Positions 1 to 7,489 of a DNA stretch of 23,400 nt are shown here, piece by piece. Each line of letters starts with the position of its first letter. The stretch's first letter is position 1. A model generated the notes under the pieces. The model was not told the origin of the DNA, did not search any database, and saw nothing but the letters and a program-made list of their open reading frames with translations. The position numbers and the translations under genes were made by a program. The DNA is from DATMBL01 sp050735975 (GTDB taxonomy: Bacteria; Desulfobacterota; Binatia; UBA9968): contig JBOHVS010000052.1 of the NCBI GenBank assembly GCA_050735975.1, positions 1 to 23,400 of the forward strand. The letters run 5' to 3'.

Positions 1-31
1 ACCAAATTCCCCGACTTCAGGCGATGCGTGT

Positions 32-1237
32 TTACCTCGCATGGGCTGCGGCGATTTTTGGATCCCCATTCTGCCAGCTCTGGCGCGCGATCTTGAGCGC
101 CGCGGGTTGCGGGAAATTTTGCAATTCAAAAAAAGTAACGGCGTTGCGGCCGAGAAGTTTTTCTTTTTGCTCGAATGACAAGTCTTTGCAATCGATGACG
201 TCTTTCACTGAGTACGGGAAATGACAATCCCAATGGCAGTAGTCGGATGCATAAAGGACGGTGTCCTCGCCGTTAGCGGCCAAGACGCGATCGAGACCGC
301 TCTCTTCGGATTCGCAGGTCAGAACGATTTGCTCGCTTTTGATGATCTCGCTCGGCTTGCGTCTCAACTCCGGCATTTGCGGCGCCAGCTTCTCGATGTG
401 CTCGTCAAAGCGCTCGGCCCAAAAGGGCAGCCAGCCCGCGCCGCCTTCCATAAAACCGACTTTGAGTCTCGGATAGCGGTCGAATACCCCTTCGCCGATC
501 ATGTGCATCATGGCGATCATCAACTCGAACGGAAAGGCCGTCATGTGAACGTAGACGTATTTGAAAAAACGCTCGCTACCCGCGCCCATGACGCCGGAAA
601 CTCCCGGGACGCCGTCATGGCCGGTCTGGGGATGAACGCTCAAAGTCATGCCGAGCGACTGGGCGCACTCGTAAATCGGATCGAACATAGGGTCGCCCAT
701 GTTCCGGCCGTAGACGTTGGTTGGCAGCATGGCCGATACCGCGCCGGCTTTGGCCAGATATTCGAGTTCCTTGACCGCTGCCTGCGGCGCTTGGCAGGGA
801 ATCAAGCCAACAGCGAGAAGGCGTTTGGAATCGGCCGAGCAATATTCCAGCAGCCACTCGTTAACCGCCCGGCAGAGAACGTTGGCCAATTCACTGCTCA
901 TCAAGCCATTCACCGTGAGCGCGACCTGAGTGCCGAAGAGAACGGCGACGTCGATTCCCTCTTGATCCATGTCCTGGAGCCGCGCCGCAGGATCGGTCAT
1001 TCCAGGGCGCGCTTTGCGCGCTTTTTCGGTCATCGGTCCGGAGACGCCCGGTCCGGGTCCTTGGGAGGCCGACCAGATCCGACCCTCTAACATAATCCGG
1101 GAGTTACCCTGATTATCTTTCATTCGCACAGGCGCCTGAGAACGCCACTGCGCGGGCATCCGGCTCTCCAGGTTGACATCGCCTTCATAGACATGGCCGT
1201 CGGCATCGACGACCAGAACATCATCGAAATTGTCCAT
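32..1237 (-). CDS. Amidohydrolase-2 family metal-dependent hydrolase
   Basis: This is a TIM-barrel amidohydrolase of the amidohydrolase-2 (ACMSD/decarboxylase-like) group, probably a cytoplasmic hydrolase or decarboxylase; the substrate cannot be read from sequence. Family hallmarks are the N-terminal DADGHV segment (residues 11-16), the strand SVHPQTG in the middle, and ASDYCHWD near the C-terminus, which should supply the metal-binding Asp. I place the start at the ATG at 1237 (MDNFDDVLVVDADGH), because an AAGGAAG ribosome site lies 6 bases upstream and homologues commonly begin just before this motif. The open frame extends 26 codons further upstream to 1315, but that extension shows no recognisable features. 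The protein is about 401 residues, normal for the family. It diverges from the F420 operon, and a second family member lies at 8275-9396. Confidence 0.88.
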   Translation of the reverse strand: MDNFDDVLVVDADGHVYEGDVNLESRMPAQWRSQAPVRMKDNQGNSRIMLEGRIWSASQGPGPGVSGPMTEKARKARPGMTDPAARLQDMDQEGIDVAVLFGTQVALTVNGLMSSELANVLCRAVNEWLLEYCSADSKRLLAVGLIPCQAPQAAVKELEYLAKAGAVSAMLPTNVYGRNMGDPMFDPIYECAQSLGMTLSVHPQTGHDGVPGVSGVMGAGSERFFKYVYVHMTAFPFELMIAMMHMIGEGVFDRYPRLKVGFMEGGAGWLPFWAERFDEHIEKLAPQMPELRRKPSEIIKSEQIVLTCESEESGLDRVLAANGEDTVLYASDYCHWDCHFPYSVKDVIDCKDLSFEQKEKLLGRNAVTFFELQNFPQPAALKIARQSWQNGDPKIAAAHAR

Positions 1238-1350
1238 GCTATCTTCCTTTTCGATTGATTGTCGATCCAAACAGATCTCCTTGTACTTCCCTCGAATGGC
1301 AGGTAATTCCTTCAAGTTGGGCTGACCATTTTAAGTTGGCGGCAGTTTAG

Positions 1351-1408
1351 GCAGGGTCAATAGTTCTGTCAAGGCGGCAGGCGCGCTTGCAGCGACGGTT
1401 GACCCTGC
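1351..1408. promoter_or_regulatory. Perfect 10-bp inverted repeat in divergent promoter region
   Basis: GCAGGGTCAA (1351-1360) is mirrored exactly by TTGACCCTGC (1399-1408), with 38 bases between. Each arm carries an outward-facing TTGACC that could act as a -35 box, one toward the amidohydrolase and one toward cofG. For cofG, a weak -10 candidate TATTCA (1422-1427) follows at 17-bp spacing. The arms could equally be an operator shared by both genes. The symmetry is seen directly; the promoter or operator role is inferred. Confidence 0.4.
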
Positions 1409-1434
1409 GCAGTTGATCCGATATTCAACCAAGA

Positions 1435-2679
1435 GTGATGAAAGGTGTTCTGAACGACTGTCTTCAGGGAAAGACGCTTACGCGATCCGAGGCGCTAGGG
1501 TTTTCGGCAGTCAAGGGCGAGGAGCTTGATTCTCTGCTTCTGGCGGCGGCAAATCTACGTGACCGCGTCAAAGGTAGGGTAGTCACCTTTTCGCCAAAGA
1601 TTTTCGTGCCTTTGACCAATCTTTGCCGGGACTTCTGTCGCTACTGCACATTCCGCAAAGCGCCGGGCGAGCCGGGCGCAAAGACCATGACGATTGAGGA
1701 TGTCCTGAGAGTCGTTCGACAAGGGAAGTTGCTGGGGTGCACGGAGGTACTCTTTAGTCTGGGGGATAAGCCGGAGGCGATTTATCCTGAAATGAAAAGC
1801 TTCCTCGCGGGACTTGGGCTGCAGCGCACCTTGGACTACCTATACGAGGCGTGCAAGACCGTGCTCGAAGAGACCGAATTATTGCCCCATTCCAACCCTG
1901 GCCTCATGGGCAGAAGAGACCTGCGACGCCTCAAAGAGGTTAACGCCAGCATGGGCCTGATGCTCGAGAACGTTGCGGACCGACTGATGCTGGTTGGGGG
2001 GGCGCACGATAATGCCCCGGACAAGAAGCCGTCACTTCGGCTGCGCATGATGGAAGAGGCGGGGAAGCTTCGAATCCCTTTTACGACGGGAATCCTGATC
2101 GGCATCGGCGAGAGTTGGGAGGAACGGATCGAGTCGCTCTTTGCCATTCGTGATCTGCATCGACGCTACGGCCACATTCAGGAGATCATTATCCAGAATT
2201 TTCGCGCCAAACCGGATATTCCGATGCGCGATCACCCTGAGCCTTCTCATGAAGAAATGCTCAAGACGATTGCACTGGGCCGGCTTATCTTCGGCGGGCA
2301 TATGAATATCCAGGCGCCGCCTAATCTGACGCCGGACACATACGATCGCTACCTCGGCGCCGGGATCAACGACTGGGGCGGGGTGTCTCCGCTAACTCCG
2401 GATTTCATCAACCCGGAAGCGCCGTGGCCCAGGTTGCAGGTTTTGTTGGACAAGACTGCCGCGGCCGGCTTCGAGCTCAAGGCCCGATTGCCGGTTTATC
2501 CTGAGTTCATTAAGACGGGTGCCGAATTTTTGCCCGCTGCCCTCTTGTCTTTTGTCGAACGTTGGTGCGGCGACGATGGTTTGGTCAAGAATGGCGGACC
2601 GCTTGGACATCTAAGCCAGGCTGCGGTTAAGGCTAAGGTTGAGGGGAGGTCTCAGGCTCGGCCTCAACCTAACCCTTAA
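1435..2679 (+). CDS. cofG: FO synthase subunit 1 (radical SAM, CofG)
   Basis: CofG is the radical-SAM half of FO synthase. With CofH it builds 7,8-didemethyl-8-hydroxy-5-deazariboflavin, the chromophore of coenzyme F420, from tyrosine and a flavin precursor. The radical-SAM [4Fe-4S] motif CX3CX2C is visible as CRDFCRYC (Cys64, 68 and 71), followed by the CofG-typical LGDKPE and LPHSNPGLM segments and a C-terminal MNIQAPPNL region. It is a stand-alone protein, not fused to CofH as in actinobacterial FbiC. cofH is not present in the window and should lie elsewhere. The start is GTG 1435 or ATG 1438, which are adjacent in frame; a weak AAGAG precedes them. It is the first gene of the F420 operon. 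The last ~20 residues are low-complexity and lie in a long inverted repeat. Confidence 0.95.
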   Translation: MMKGVLNDCLQGKTLTRSEALGFSAVKGEELDSLLLAAANLRDRVKGRVVTFSPKIFVPLTNLCRDFCRYCTFRKAPGEPGAKTMTIEDVLRVVRQGKLLGCTEVLFSLGDKPEAIYPEMKSFLAGLGLQRTLDYLYEACKTVLEETELLPHSNPGLMGRRDLRRLKEVNASMGLMLENVADRLMLVGGAHDNAPDKKPSLRLRMMEEAGKLRIPFTTGILIGIGESWEERIESLFAIRDLHRRYGHIQEIIIQNFRAKPDIPMRDHPEPSHEEMLKTIALGRLIFGGHMNIQAPPNLTPDTYDRYLGAGINDWGGVSPLTPDFINPEAPWPRLQVLLDKTAAAGFELKARLPVYPEFIKTGAEFLPAALLSFVERWCGDDGLVKNGGPLGHLSQAAVKAKVEGRSQARPQPNP

Positions 2680-2696
2680 CCTGAATTCGGGTTAAG
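2625..2696 (+). promoter_or_regulatory. Competing hairpins across the cofG-cofD junction
   Basis: Two 20-base arms (2625-2644 and 2662-2681) pair at 18 of 20 positions around a 17-base loop and cover the cofG stop codon. The distal part of the second arm, CTTAACC (2675-2681), can instead pair with GGTTAAG (2690-2696), which lies directly before the cofD ATG. The two pairings exclude each other, as in a translational-coupling or attenuation switch. The complementarity is seen directly; the regulatory role is inferred. There is no U-tract, so it is not a standard terminator. Confidence 0.45.
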
Positions 2697-3623
2697 ATGT
2701 TAACAGTCCTTACTGGCGGGACCGGGGGCGCCAAGCTCATTCAAGGGCTGAGCCAAGAAGTCGATCCCGCCGACTTAACGATCGTTTGCAACACCGGCGA
2801 CGATTTCATCCTCCATGGCCTGCAAATTTCCCCCGATATCGATACGATCATGTACACGCTTGCCGGGCTGAGCGATGACAGTCGGGGTTGGGGAATTCGC
2901 GGCGACACGTTCGCGACTCTGGAGCAGCTTGAGAAATACGGCTGCGAAACCTGGTTCAAGCTTGGCGATAAAGACCTGGCCACGCATATCACGCGTACTA
3001 AACTGCTAGGCGGCGGCCTCAAATTATCCGAAGTCACGGAGAGGCTCTGCGCCGCGCTTCGCATAACCGCCAAGATTCTCCCGATGTCCGACGATCGAGT
3101 CGAGACTCGAGTCGGAACCGATGACGGGGTAATTTCTTTCCAGGAATACTTCGTAAAGCAACGTTGGCAGCCCGCAGTGAGACGGGTCTACTATGCCGGG
3201 ATCGACTGCTGCCGCCCGGCGTCAGGCGTCTTCGAGGCTATTCAAAAAGCCGCGGCCGTCATTATCTGTCCGAGCAACCCCGTGACGAGCATCGGGCCGA
3301 TTCTTTCGGTTCCGGAGATTCGCAACGCGCTCAAGAACACTGCCGCTCCGGTTATGGCAGTGAGCCCGATCATCGGAAACACGGCGGTCAGCGGCCCCGC
3401 TCACAAGCTGATGAGCGCTGTTGGCAGGGAGCCATCAGCAGCCGCGGTCGCTGAGAGCTACGCCGATTTTCTCGACATTTTCGTCATTGACAATGACGAT
3501 ACAAGGTTGAAGGAGACAATCGAGAGATTAGGGATGAAAGTGATGGCTTCTTCGATTCGCATGAATTCACTGACCGACAAGCGGCGCCTCGCGCGCGAGG
3601 TCTTGGCCTTAGTTGGAAAATAG
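2697..3623 (+). CDS. cofD: 2-phospho-L-lactate transferase (CofD)
   Basis: CofD (FbiA in actinobacteria) transfers the phospholactyl-type (or phosphoenolpyruvyl) group from the guanylylated intermediate made by CofC onto FO, giving F420-0 or its dehydro form. The 308-residue length is typical. Recognisable segments are the N-terminal LTGGTGGAKLIQGL, CNTGDDF, the SDDSRGWGIRGDTF loop, CPSNPVTSIGPIL and AVSPIIG, all in family order. The gene starts 17 bases after cofG. The ATG at 2697 has only GGGTTAAG upstream as a ribosome site, and this segment can be taken up in a hairpin, so translation may be coupled to cofG. Confidence 0.95.
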   Translation: MLTVLTGGTGGAKLIQGLSQEVDPADLTIVCNTGDDFILHGLQISPDIDTIMYTLAGLSDDSRGWGIRGDTFATLEQLEKYGCETWFKLGDKDLATHITRTKLLGGGLKLSEVTERLCAALRITAKILPMSDDRVETRVGTDDGVISFQEYFVKQRWQPAVRRVYYAGIDCCRPASGVFEAIQKAAAVIICPSNPVTSIGPILSVPEIRNALKNTAAPVMAVSPIIGNTAVSGPAHKLMSAVGREPSAAAVAESYADFLDIFVIDNDDTRLKETIERLGMKVMASSIRMNSLTDKRRLAREVLALVGK

Positions 3624-3851
3624 TGTTAGACAATTTTTGGGTAGGGTCTTGTAGCATGTGGAATCAGGTTGGGCAAAATGGTTCCGGCTCCGAGGTCGGA
3701 GGTCAGAGATCAGACGTCAGCGAAGAAAAAACAAGGAGTCCTCTTTGCTATTCCTAAATTCGCAATTCGCAATTCGCTATTCGCAATTCCTTGCTCCGTG
3801 CTCCGTGCTCCCAGCTCTGTGCGTTTTGCCCTTTGCTATTTGCGCTTTGCG
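3624..3851 (+). repeat. Word-repeat intergenic element between cofD and cofC
   Basis: This 228-base gap interrupts the otherwise tight F420 operon. It contains GAGGTCAGAGATCAGA (3699-3714), several ATTCGC words (about 3758-3787), tandem TCCGTGC words (about 3795-3810) and a TTTGC-rich run reaching the cofC start. The GAGGTCAGAGATCAGA word recurs exactly at 8184-8199. A related word in reverse complement is at 6048-6061. The frame of cofC stays open through the element back to an ATG at 3669, which I regard as accidental. Confidence 0.6.
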
Positions 3852-4541
3852 ATGAAGGTCTCGGCACTTATTCCCATCAAAGGTTTTCATAACGCCAAAC
3901 AACGGTTGAGCCCGCTGCTCGATCGAGCGGAGCGGGAGTGTTTCGCCGAAATCATGTTTCGCCACGTGGTGCGCCAGGTGGTGCAAGCGCGAGGTTTGAC
4001 GGAGGCCTACGTTGTGACCCGCGATGAGAGGGTCGGGGCGATCGCAGGCTCTCTCGGCGCCAAGGTTATCCACGAACAGGCGGAAACGGGTGAAACCGAC
4101 GCGGTCGATTTCGCCCGCGCCGAGCTGATGGGAATGGGATACGAAGCGGTGCTTATCGTTCCGGGCGACATGCCGTTGATTCGGAGCGAAGACATCGAAC
4201 AGGTTTTGTCGCAGGTTTCCGCCCGAGCCGCCGCGCCTTTCGCTTTGCTCGTTCCTTCACACGACCGGATGGGTACCAACGCTCTGCTGCTTGCGCCGCC
4301 GGATATTATCAACCTGCGCTTTGGATACGACAGCTTTACTTACCACATGAGCCAAGTGTCAGCCCAGGGGCTGCCGCTGCGATTTTTTGAAAATGAGCGG
4401 ATTGCTCTCGATATCGACGAGCCGAGGGATCTCGAACGCTTCTTAGCCTTTGGCGACGAGGCCGGCGAAGGCTTTCGGGCGGCGCGCAAGATATTGCAGG
4501 CGCGAGAAGCCGGGAATAAGCGGCGCTCCGGAGGCCGATGA
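3852..4541 (+). CDS. cofC: 2-phospho-L-lactate guanylyltransferase (CofC)
   Basis: CofC (FbiD) activates 2-phospholactate, or PEP or a related phospho-acid, with GTP and hands it to CofD. The nucleotidyltransferase signatures are clear: MKVSALIPIKGFHNAKQRL at the N-terminus, VPGDMPL in the centre, HDRMGTNALLL, FGYDSFTYH and DIDEPRDL near the end. I chose ATG 3852 because homology begins there and the protein (229 residues) then has normal length. The longer frame from 3669 would add 61 residues encoded by repeat DNA. No convincing ribosome site precedes 3852, so initiation is unusual. The stop overlaps cofE by ATGA (4538-4541). Whether the substrate is phospholactate, PEP or phosphoglycerate cannot be told from sequence alone. 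Confidence 0.92.
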   Translation: MKVSALIPIKGFHNAKQRLSPLLDRAERECFAEIMFRHVVRQVVQARGLTEAYVVTRDERVGAIAGSLGAKVIHEQAETGETDAVDFARAELMGMGYEAVLIVPGDMPLIRSEDIEQVLSQVSARAAAPFALLVPSHDRMGTNALLLAPPDIINLRFGYDSFTYHMSQVSAQGLPLRFFENERIALDIDEPRDLERFLAFGDEAGEGFRAARKILQAREAGNKRRSGGR

Positions 4542-5293
4542 AGCGGCTGGAGTTAATCGGGCTTGAGGGTATTGGGGAGTTCCGACCAGGGGATTCCATT
4601 GGCGAAGTAATCTGTGATGCCTGTTCCCGGCTAAGAATTGCCCTCGAAGACGACGATGTTTTAGTTGTTGCTCAAAAGATCGTGTCGAAAGCCGAAGGGC
4701 AAATTGTCCGCCTAATTGATGTTCAGCCATCGGAGCGGGCGATCGAGCTGGCGAAACAGCTCGATAAAGAGCCGGCGCTCATCGAAGTGATTCTCAGCGA
4801 GACCCGGGAAATCGTCAAGATTGGCGGGCGGGCGATGATCGTTGAAACGCATCATGGCTTTATCTGCGCCAACGCCGGCGTGGATCAGTCAAACGTCGGC
4901 GAACACCATGTCGCGCTCTTGCCTAAAGATCCTGATGGGTCAGCACGGCGAATACGGAACGAGATTCAACGGCATTCAGGTAAAATTCCCGGGGTGATCA
5001 TCAGCGACAGCTTCGGCAGGACCTGGCGAGTGGGAACCGTGGACGTCGCTGTCGGAATAGCTGGCATCAGGCCCATCAAAGACGAAAGGGGATTGAAAGA
5101 CCGCTACGGATACGAGCTGAAGGCAGCCGTGGCGGCCGTTGCCGACGAAATTGCCGCTGCCGCGGAGCTGGTGATGGGAAAAAGAGATGGGGTTCCCATC
5201 GTTGTCGCGCGCGGCTGCGAGTTAGAAAAGGAGGAAGGATCGGTCAAGGAGCTACTTCGCCCGGAGGCGGAGGATCTCTTTCGCCATTTCTGA
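4538..5293 (+). CDS. cofE: F420-0:gamma-L-glutamate ligase (CofE)
   Basis: CofE adds gamma-linked L-glutamate to F420-0 using GTP, giving the mature polyglutamylated cofactor. The 251-residue protein covers the single catalytic domain. Visible family segments are VLVVAQKIVSKAEG, ETHHGFICANAGVDQSN, LPKDPDGSARRIR, and GVIISDSFGRTWRVGTVDVAVG followed by DRYGYELK. It lacks the C-terminal nitroreductase-like domain of actinobacterial FbiB, so reduction of dehydro-F420-0, if needed, would require another protein. Its ATG overlaps the cofC stop, indicating translational coupling. npdG follows after 7 bases. Confidence 0.95.
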   Translation: MKRLELIGLEGIGEFRPGDSIGEVICDACSRLRIALEDDDVLVVAQKIVSKAEGQIVRLIDVQPSERAIELAKQLDKEPALIEVILSETREIVKIGGRAMIVETHHGFICANAGVDQSNVGEHHVALLPKDPDGSARRIRNEIQRHSGKIPGVIISDSFGRTWRVGTVDVAVGIAGIRPIKDERGLKDRYGYELKAAVAAVADEIAAAAELVMGKRDGVPIVVARGCELEKEEGSVKELLRPEAEDLFRHF

Positions 5294-5300
5294 GTGGTTT

Positions 5301-5954
5301 ATGGAGAAACAGTTTTCGGTCGCCATCGTGGGAGGAACGGGCAGTCTCGGCACGGCGCTGGCGCTTAGACTTGGGGCTCCCGGGGTCAAGGTCATCATCG
5401 GATCACGCGATGCGCAAAAGGCGCAAAACGTCGTGGAAACGCTCGGGTCTAAAATGCCGGCGGGCGAACTCGTCGGGATGACGAACCAGGAGGCGGTGAA
5501 ACAAGGGGAGTTTGTCGTGATTGCCGTTCCATACGAAGGTCATGCACAGATGATCCAGGATCTCAAAGGCCAGCTGGGCGGCAAAATCGTCATCGACGCC
5601 GTGGTGCCGCTGAGAAAAGGAAAGCCGTTCGTTCCAGCCGCCGGCTCCGCCTTACTTGAAGCCCAAAGTATACTCGGTGACGAAGCTCCCGTGATCGGCG
5701 CCCTGCATAATATTTCGGCGGTGGATCTCGGCGACGTTGATTCGCCCTTGGGCGACGTTCTGGTGTGCGGTGATAGGGAAGAGGCAAAGTTAAAGGTGAT
5801 GGAAATTATTCGGCAAATCGGCGCGCGCACATTTGATGCTGGACCGGCCGGCAACGCCTATGTCATAGAAGGGCTCACCGGTGTGATCATTCATCTCAAT
5901 CGGAAATATAAGTCGAAGCACGGGAGCATCAGGATCGTCGGTATCGGCGATTAG
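5301..5954 (+). CDS. npdG: NADPH-dependent F420 reductase
   Basis: This enzyme moves hydride between NADPH and F420 and supplies F420H2 in the cytoplasm. The N-terminal Rossmann fold is plain: VAIVGGTGSLGTALALRLG, with the GxGxxG-type loop at about residues 11-17, followed by IIGSRDAQKA, whose Ser-Arg favours NADPH over NADH. VIAVPYEGH and the C-terminal half with GALHNISAV match the F420 reductase family. The 217-residue length is normal. It closes the five-gene operon 7 bases after cofE, so cofactor synthesis and reduction are probably expressed together. No F420-dependent oxidoreductase that would use the product is in the window. Confidence 0.93.
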   Translation: MEKQFSVAIVGGTGSLGTALALRLGAPGVKVIIGSRDAQKAQNVVETLGSKMPAGELVGMTNQEAVKQGEFVVIAVPYEGHAQMIQDLKGQLGGKIVIDAVVPLRKGKPFVPAAGSALLEAQSILGDEAPVIGALHNISAVDLGDVDSPLGDVLVCGDREEAKLKVMEIIRQIGARTFDAGPAGNAYVIEGLTGVIIHLNRKYKSKHGSIRIVGIGD

Positions 5955-6125
5955 ATAGCGCGAAGGAGCATGGAGCAGGGGCCAGTAGCTAGAGCTAAGA
6001 GCAAAGCGTTAAGAGCTAAGGGCGAAGCGGTGGGCGCTCTTTGCTTCGCTGACTTCTGACCTGATGGCTGACTTTCGACCTGCCGATTTCGCTAATTAAG
6101 TCGCCGAGTTAGCCTCATCCTCGCG
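5955..6125. repeat. Word-repeat intergenic element, second copy
   Basis: This gap holds GGAGCATGGAGCAGGGG-like words, repeated AGAGCTAAG and AAGCG words, and GCTGACTTCTGACC (6048-6061), the reverse complement of the AGTCAG/GGTCAG words in the other copies. GCGAAGC (6022-6028) pairs with GCTTCGC (6043-6049). It sits between the end of the F420 operon and the sigma-factor promoter. No coding potential is evident. Confidence 0.5.
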
Positions 6126-6131
6126 AATTCG

Positions 6132-6159
6132 TTAACCTTTCACCATGCACCTCGTCTAA
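6132..6159 (+). promoter_or_regulatory. Predicted ECF-type promoter of the sigma gene
   Basis: TTAACC (6132-6137) and GTCTAA (6154-6159) are 16 bases apart, matching the AAC / GTC layout of ECF sigma promoters. The same pair recurs before the lipoprotein gene (7853-7881). The predicted transcript would begin near 6166, leaving about 54 untranslated bases before the sigma gene. The matching boxes are seen; autoregulation is inferred. Confidence 0.55.
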
Positions 6160-6219
6160 GTCAGTAAAGGGCGATCCAAAGGTATTGGAAGAAATAGTTT
6201 AAGAACGGCGTAAATTCCG

Positions 6220-6801
6220 ATGGACAAAACCCCTCTTCAAAGCGCGCGTGATGAAGAGCTCGTGGCGTTGTGCCAGCAGGGCAAGAGCGAGGTCTTCGAT
6301 ATTTTGGTGCGGCGCTACATGGAAAAGGCATTCCGGATCGCCATGGACTTTACTCACGATGTGGAGGAAGCTAAGGACTTATCCCAGGATGCGTTTCTGC
6401 GCGCCTTCTCGCGGATTAAGCAGTTTGATGGTCGATCATCCTTCTATACATGGTTCTATCGCTTGGTCGTGAATATCTGTTTGGATTATAGACGACGAAA
6501 GGGGAAGATCGTGTGGGAACGCCTCGACCGAGAGCGGGACGATAACATGGAACCCCGGGAGTTGACAGATACCTCATCGTGCCCGGATCAGGAAGCGATC
6601 GCAGGGGAAACGAAGCGGAAGGTCGACCAAACATTGGAGGCGATGCCAAAGAGGCAGCGGACCGTTTTTCTACTACGGAATCAACAGGGACTTTCCATTG
6701 CAGACATTGCCAAAGTGATGGAAACCACCGAGGGAACGGTTCGGGTTTATCTTCACCGGGCCGTAGCTGCGCTTAGACAGAGTTTGCTCGAGTTCGTTTA
6801 G
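6220..6801 (+). CDS. ECF-family RNA polymerase sigma factor (RpoE-like)
   Basis: This is a 193-residue extracytoplasmic-function sigma factor that redirects RNA polymerase to stress promoters. Region 2 is residues ~25-95: YMEKAFRIAMDFTHDVEEAKDLSQDAFLRAFSRI with the FYTWFYRLVVNICLDYRRR core and promoter-binding helix. Region 4 is residues ~130-190: LEAMPKRQRTVFLLRNQQG and the helix-turn-helix LSIADIAKVMETTEGTVRVYLHRA. The charged linker between them is usual. It lies 11 bases upstream of its anti-sigma factor, the classic pairing. The ATG at 6220 has poor ribosome-site context, so translation may be weak. A promoter of ECF type lies upstream, consistent with positive autoregulation. Confidence 0.93.
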   Translation: MDKTPLQSARDEELVALCQQGKSEVFDILVRRYMEKAFRIAMDFTHDVEEAKDLSQDAFLRAFSRIKQFDGRSSFYTWFYRLVVNICLDYRRRKGKIVWERLDRERDDNMEPRELTDTSSCPDQEAIAGETKRKVDQTLEAMPKRQRTVFLLRNQQGLSIADIAKVMETTEGTVRVYLHRAVAALRQSLLEFV

Positions 6802-6812
6802 GGAGAATAGCC

Positions 6813-7358
6813 ATGGAACAGGTTGCCGGTACATTGAAGACGGCGTGCAGGGACTATGAAGAAGACTTGGTGCTTTATTTCTACGGAGAGGGCTCTGTAG
6901 CCGAGCGGAATCGGGTCGAGACGCATCTCGCCGGCTGTTCACGCTGCCGTTGTTTTTCCGATGACCTGCATCGGTTGCTGCCACAGATGACCCAGCCCAA
7001 AGAACTTCCGCAAGGGTTTTGGGACAACTATCACCGAGAAGTCATGCATAAGCTCGCCGAGCAAGAAGAGCGGGGTTCTTGGTGGCGGAACCTGTTCGTG
7101 CCGATGCGGTTGTGGGCGGTTCCGGCGTTCGGGGCCGCGGCGGTCTTGGTTTTTGGTCTGACACTAACATTAGATGGAATCGGCTGGAATCCGCTAAGCG
7201 AGCCGAAGCAAATGGCGATACCACAAGAAATTTTGAGCGATCCGAACAGAGTGGAGTTCTTCAAGTCGATGGAATTGGTAGAATCGCTGCGCGTTCTCGA
7301 AGCGATGGACAGTTCCAAGTTAGAATCGAAAAATGCCGGCAGCTCGCATGCAATCTAG
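6813..7358 (+). CDS. Zinc-finger membrane anti-sigma factor
   Basis: The 181-residue protein has an N-terminal cytoplasmic anti-sigma domain with the HX3CX2C zinc signature (His38, Cys42, Cys45 in HLAGCSRC). A single transmembrane helix follows at about residues 98-120 (RLWAVPAFGAAAVLVFGLTL), then a ~60-residue outer portion. It should hold the preceding sigma factor at the membrane until an envelope signal releases it. The ATG at 6813 has AGGGAGA upstream. A Cys at position 12 may be an additional zinc ligand; in many family members this place is His or Cys. The C-terminal half (FFKSMELVESLRVLEAM) is amphipathic and could be the sensing part. Partner assignment is from adjacency. Confidence 0.88.
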   Translation: MEQVAGTLKTACRDYEEDLVLYFYGEGSVAERNRVETHLAGCSRCRCFSDDLHRLLPQMTQPKELPQGFWDNYHREVMHKLAEQEERGSWWRNLFVPMRLWAVPAFGAAAVLVFGLTLTLDGIGWNPLSEPKQMAIPQEILSDPNRVEFFKSMELVESLRVLEAMDSSKLESKNAGSSHAI

Positions 7359-7384
7359 TCGTCTCCCGTCCCTCCGCAGAGGTT

Positions 7385-7412
7385 GCCCTGAGTTCGTCGA
7401 AGGGGCGAACGG
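7385..7412. repeat. Dispersed GCCCTGAG...TCGAAGG intergenic repeat
   Basis: The segment reading CCCTGAGTTCGTCGAAGG followed by GGCGAACGG matches a short palindromic-type repeat that I recall as common between genes in many uncultured bacterial genomes. It lies between the anti-sigma gene and the DUF3106-like gene. Only one copy is in this window, so its repeat nature rests on general knowledge, not on this sequence. Confidence 0.35.
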
Positions 7413-7489
7413 AAGATCAATTCACTTCGAGGATTCCCGTTGATGTTGAGCCGTCGTTGGAGCATAGGCTGTAATCTTTGACAAAACCA

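Noticed and set aside
221..1090. A 289-codon open frame on the plus strand.
   Set aside because: It is antisense to the well-supported amidohydrolase, has no family resemblance, and is explained by GC-rich codon structure.
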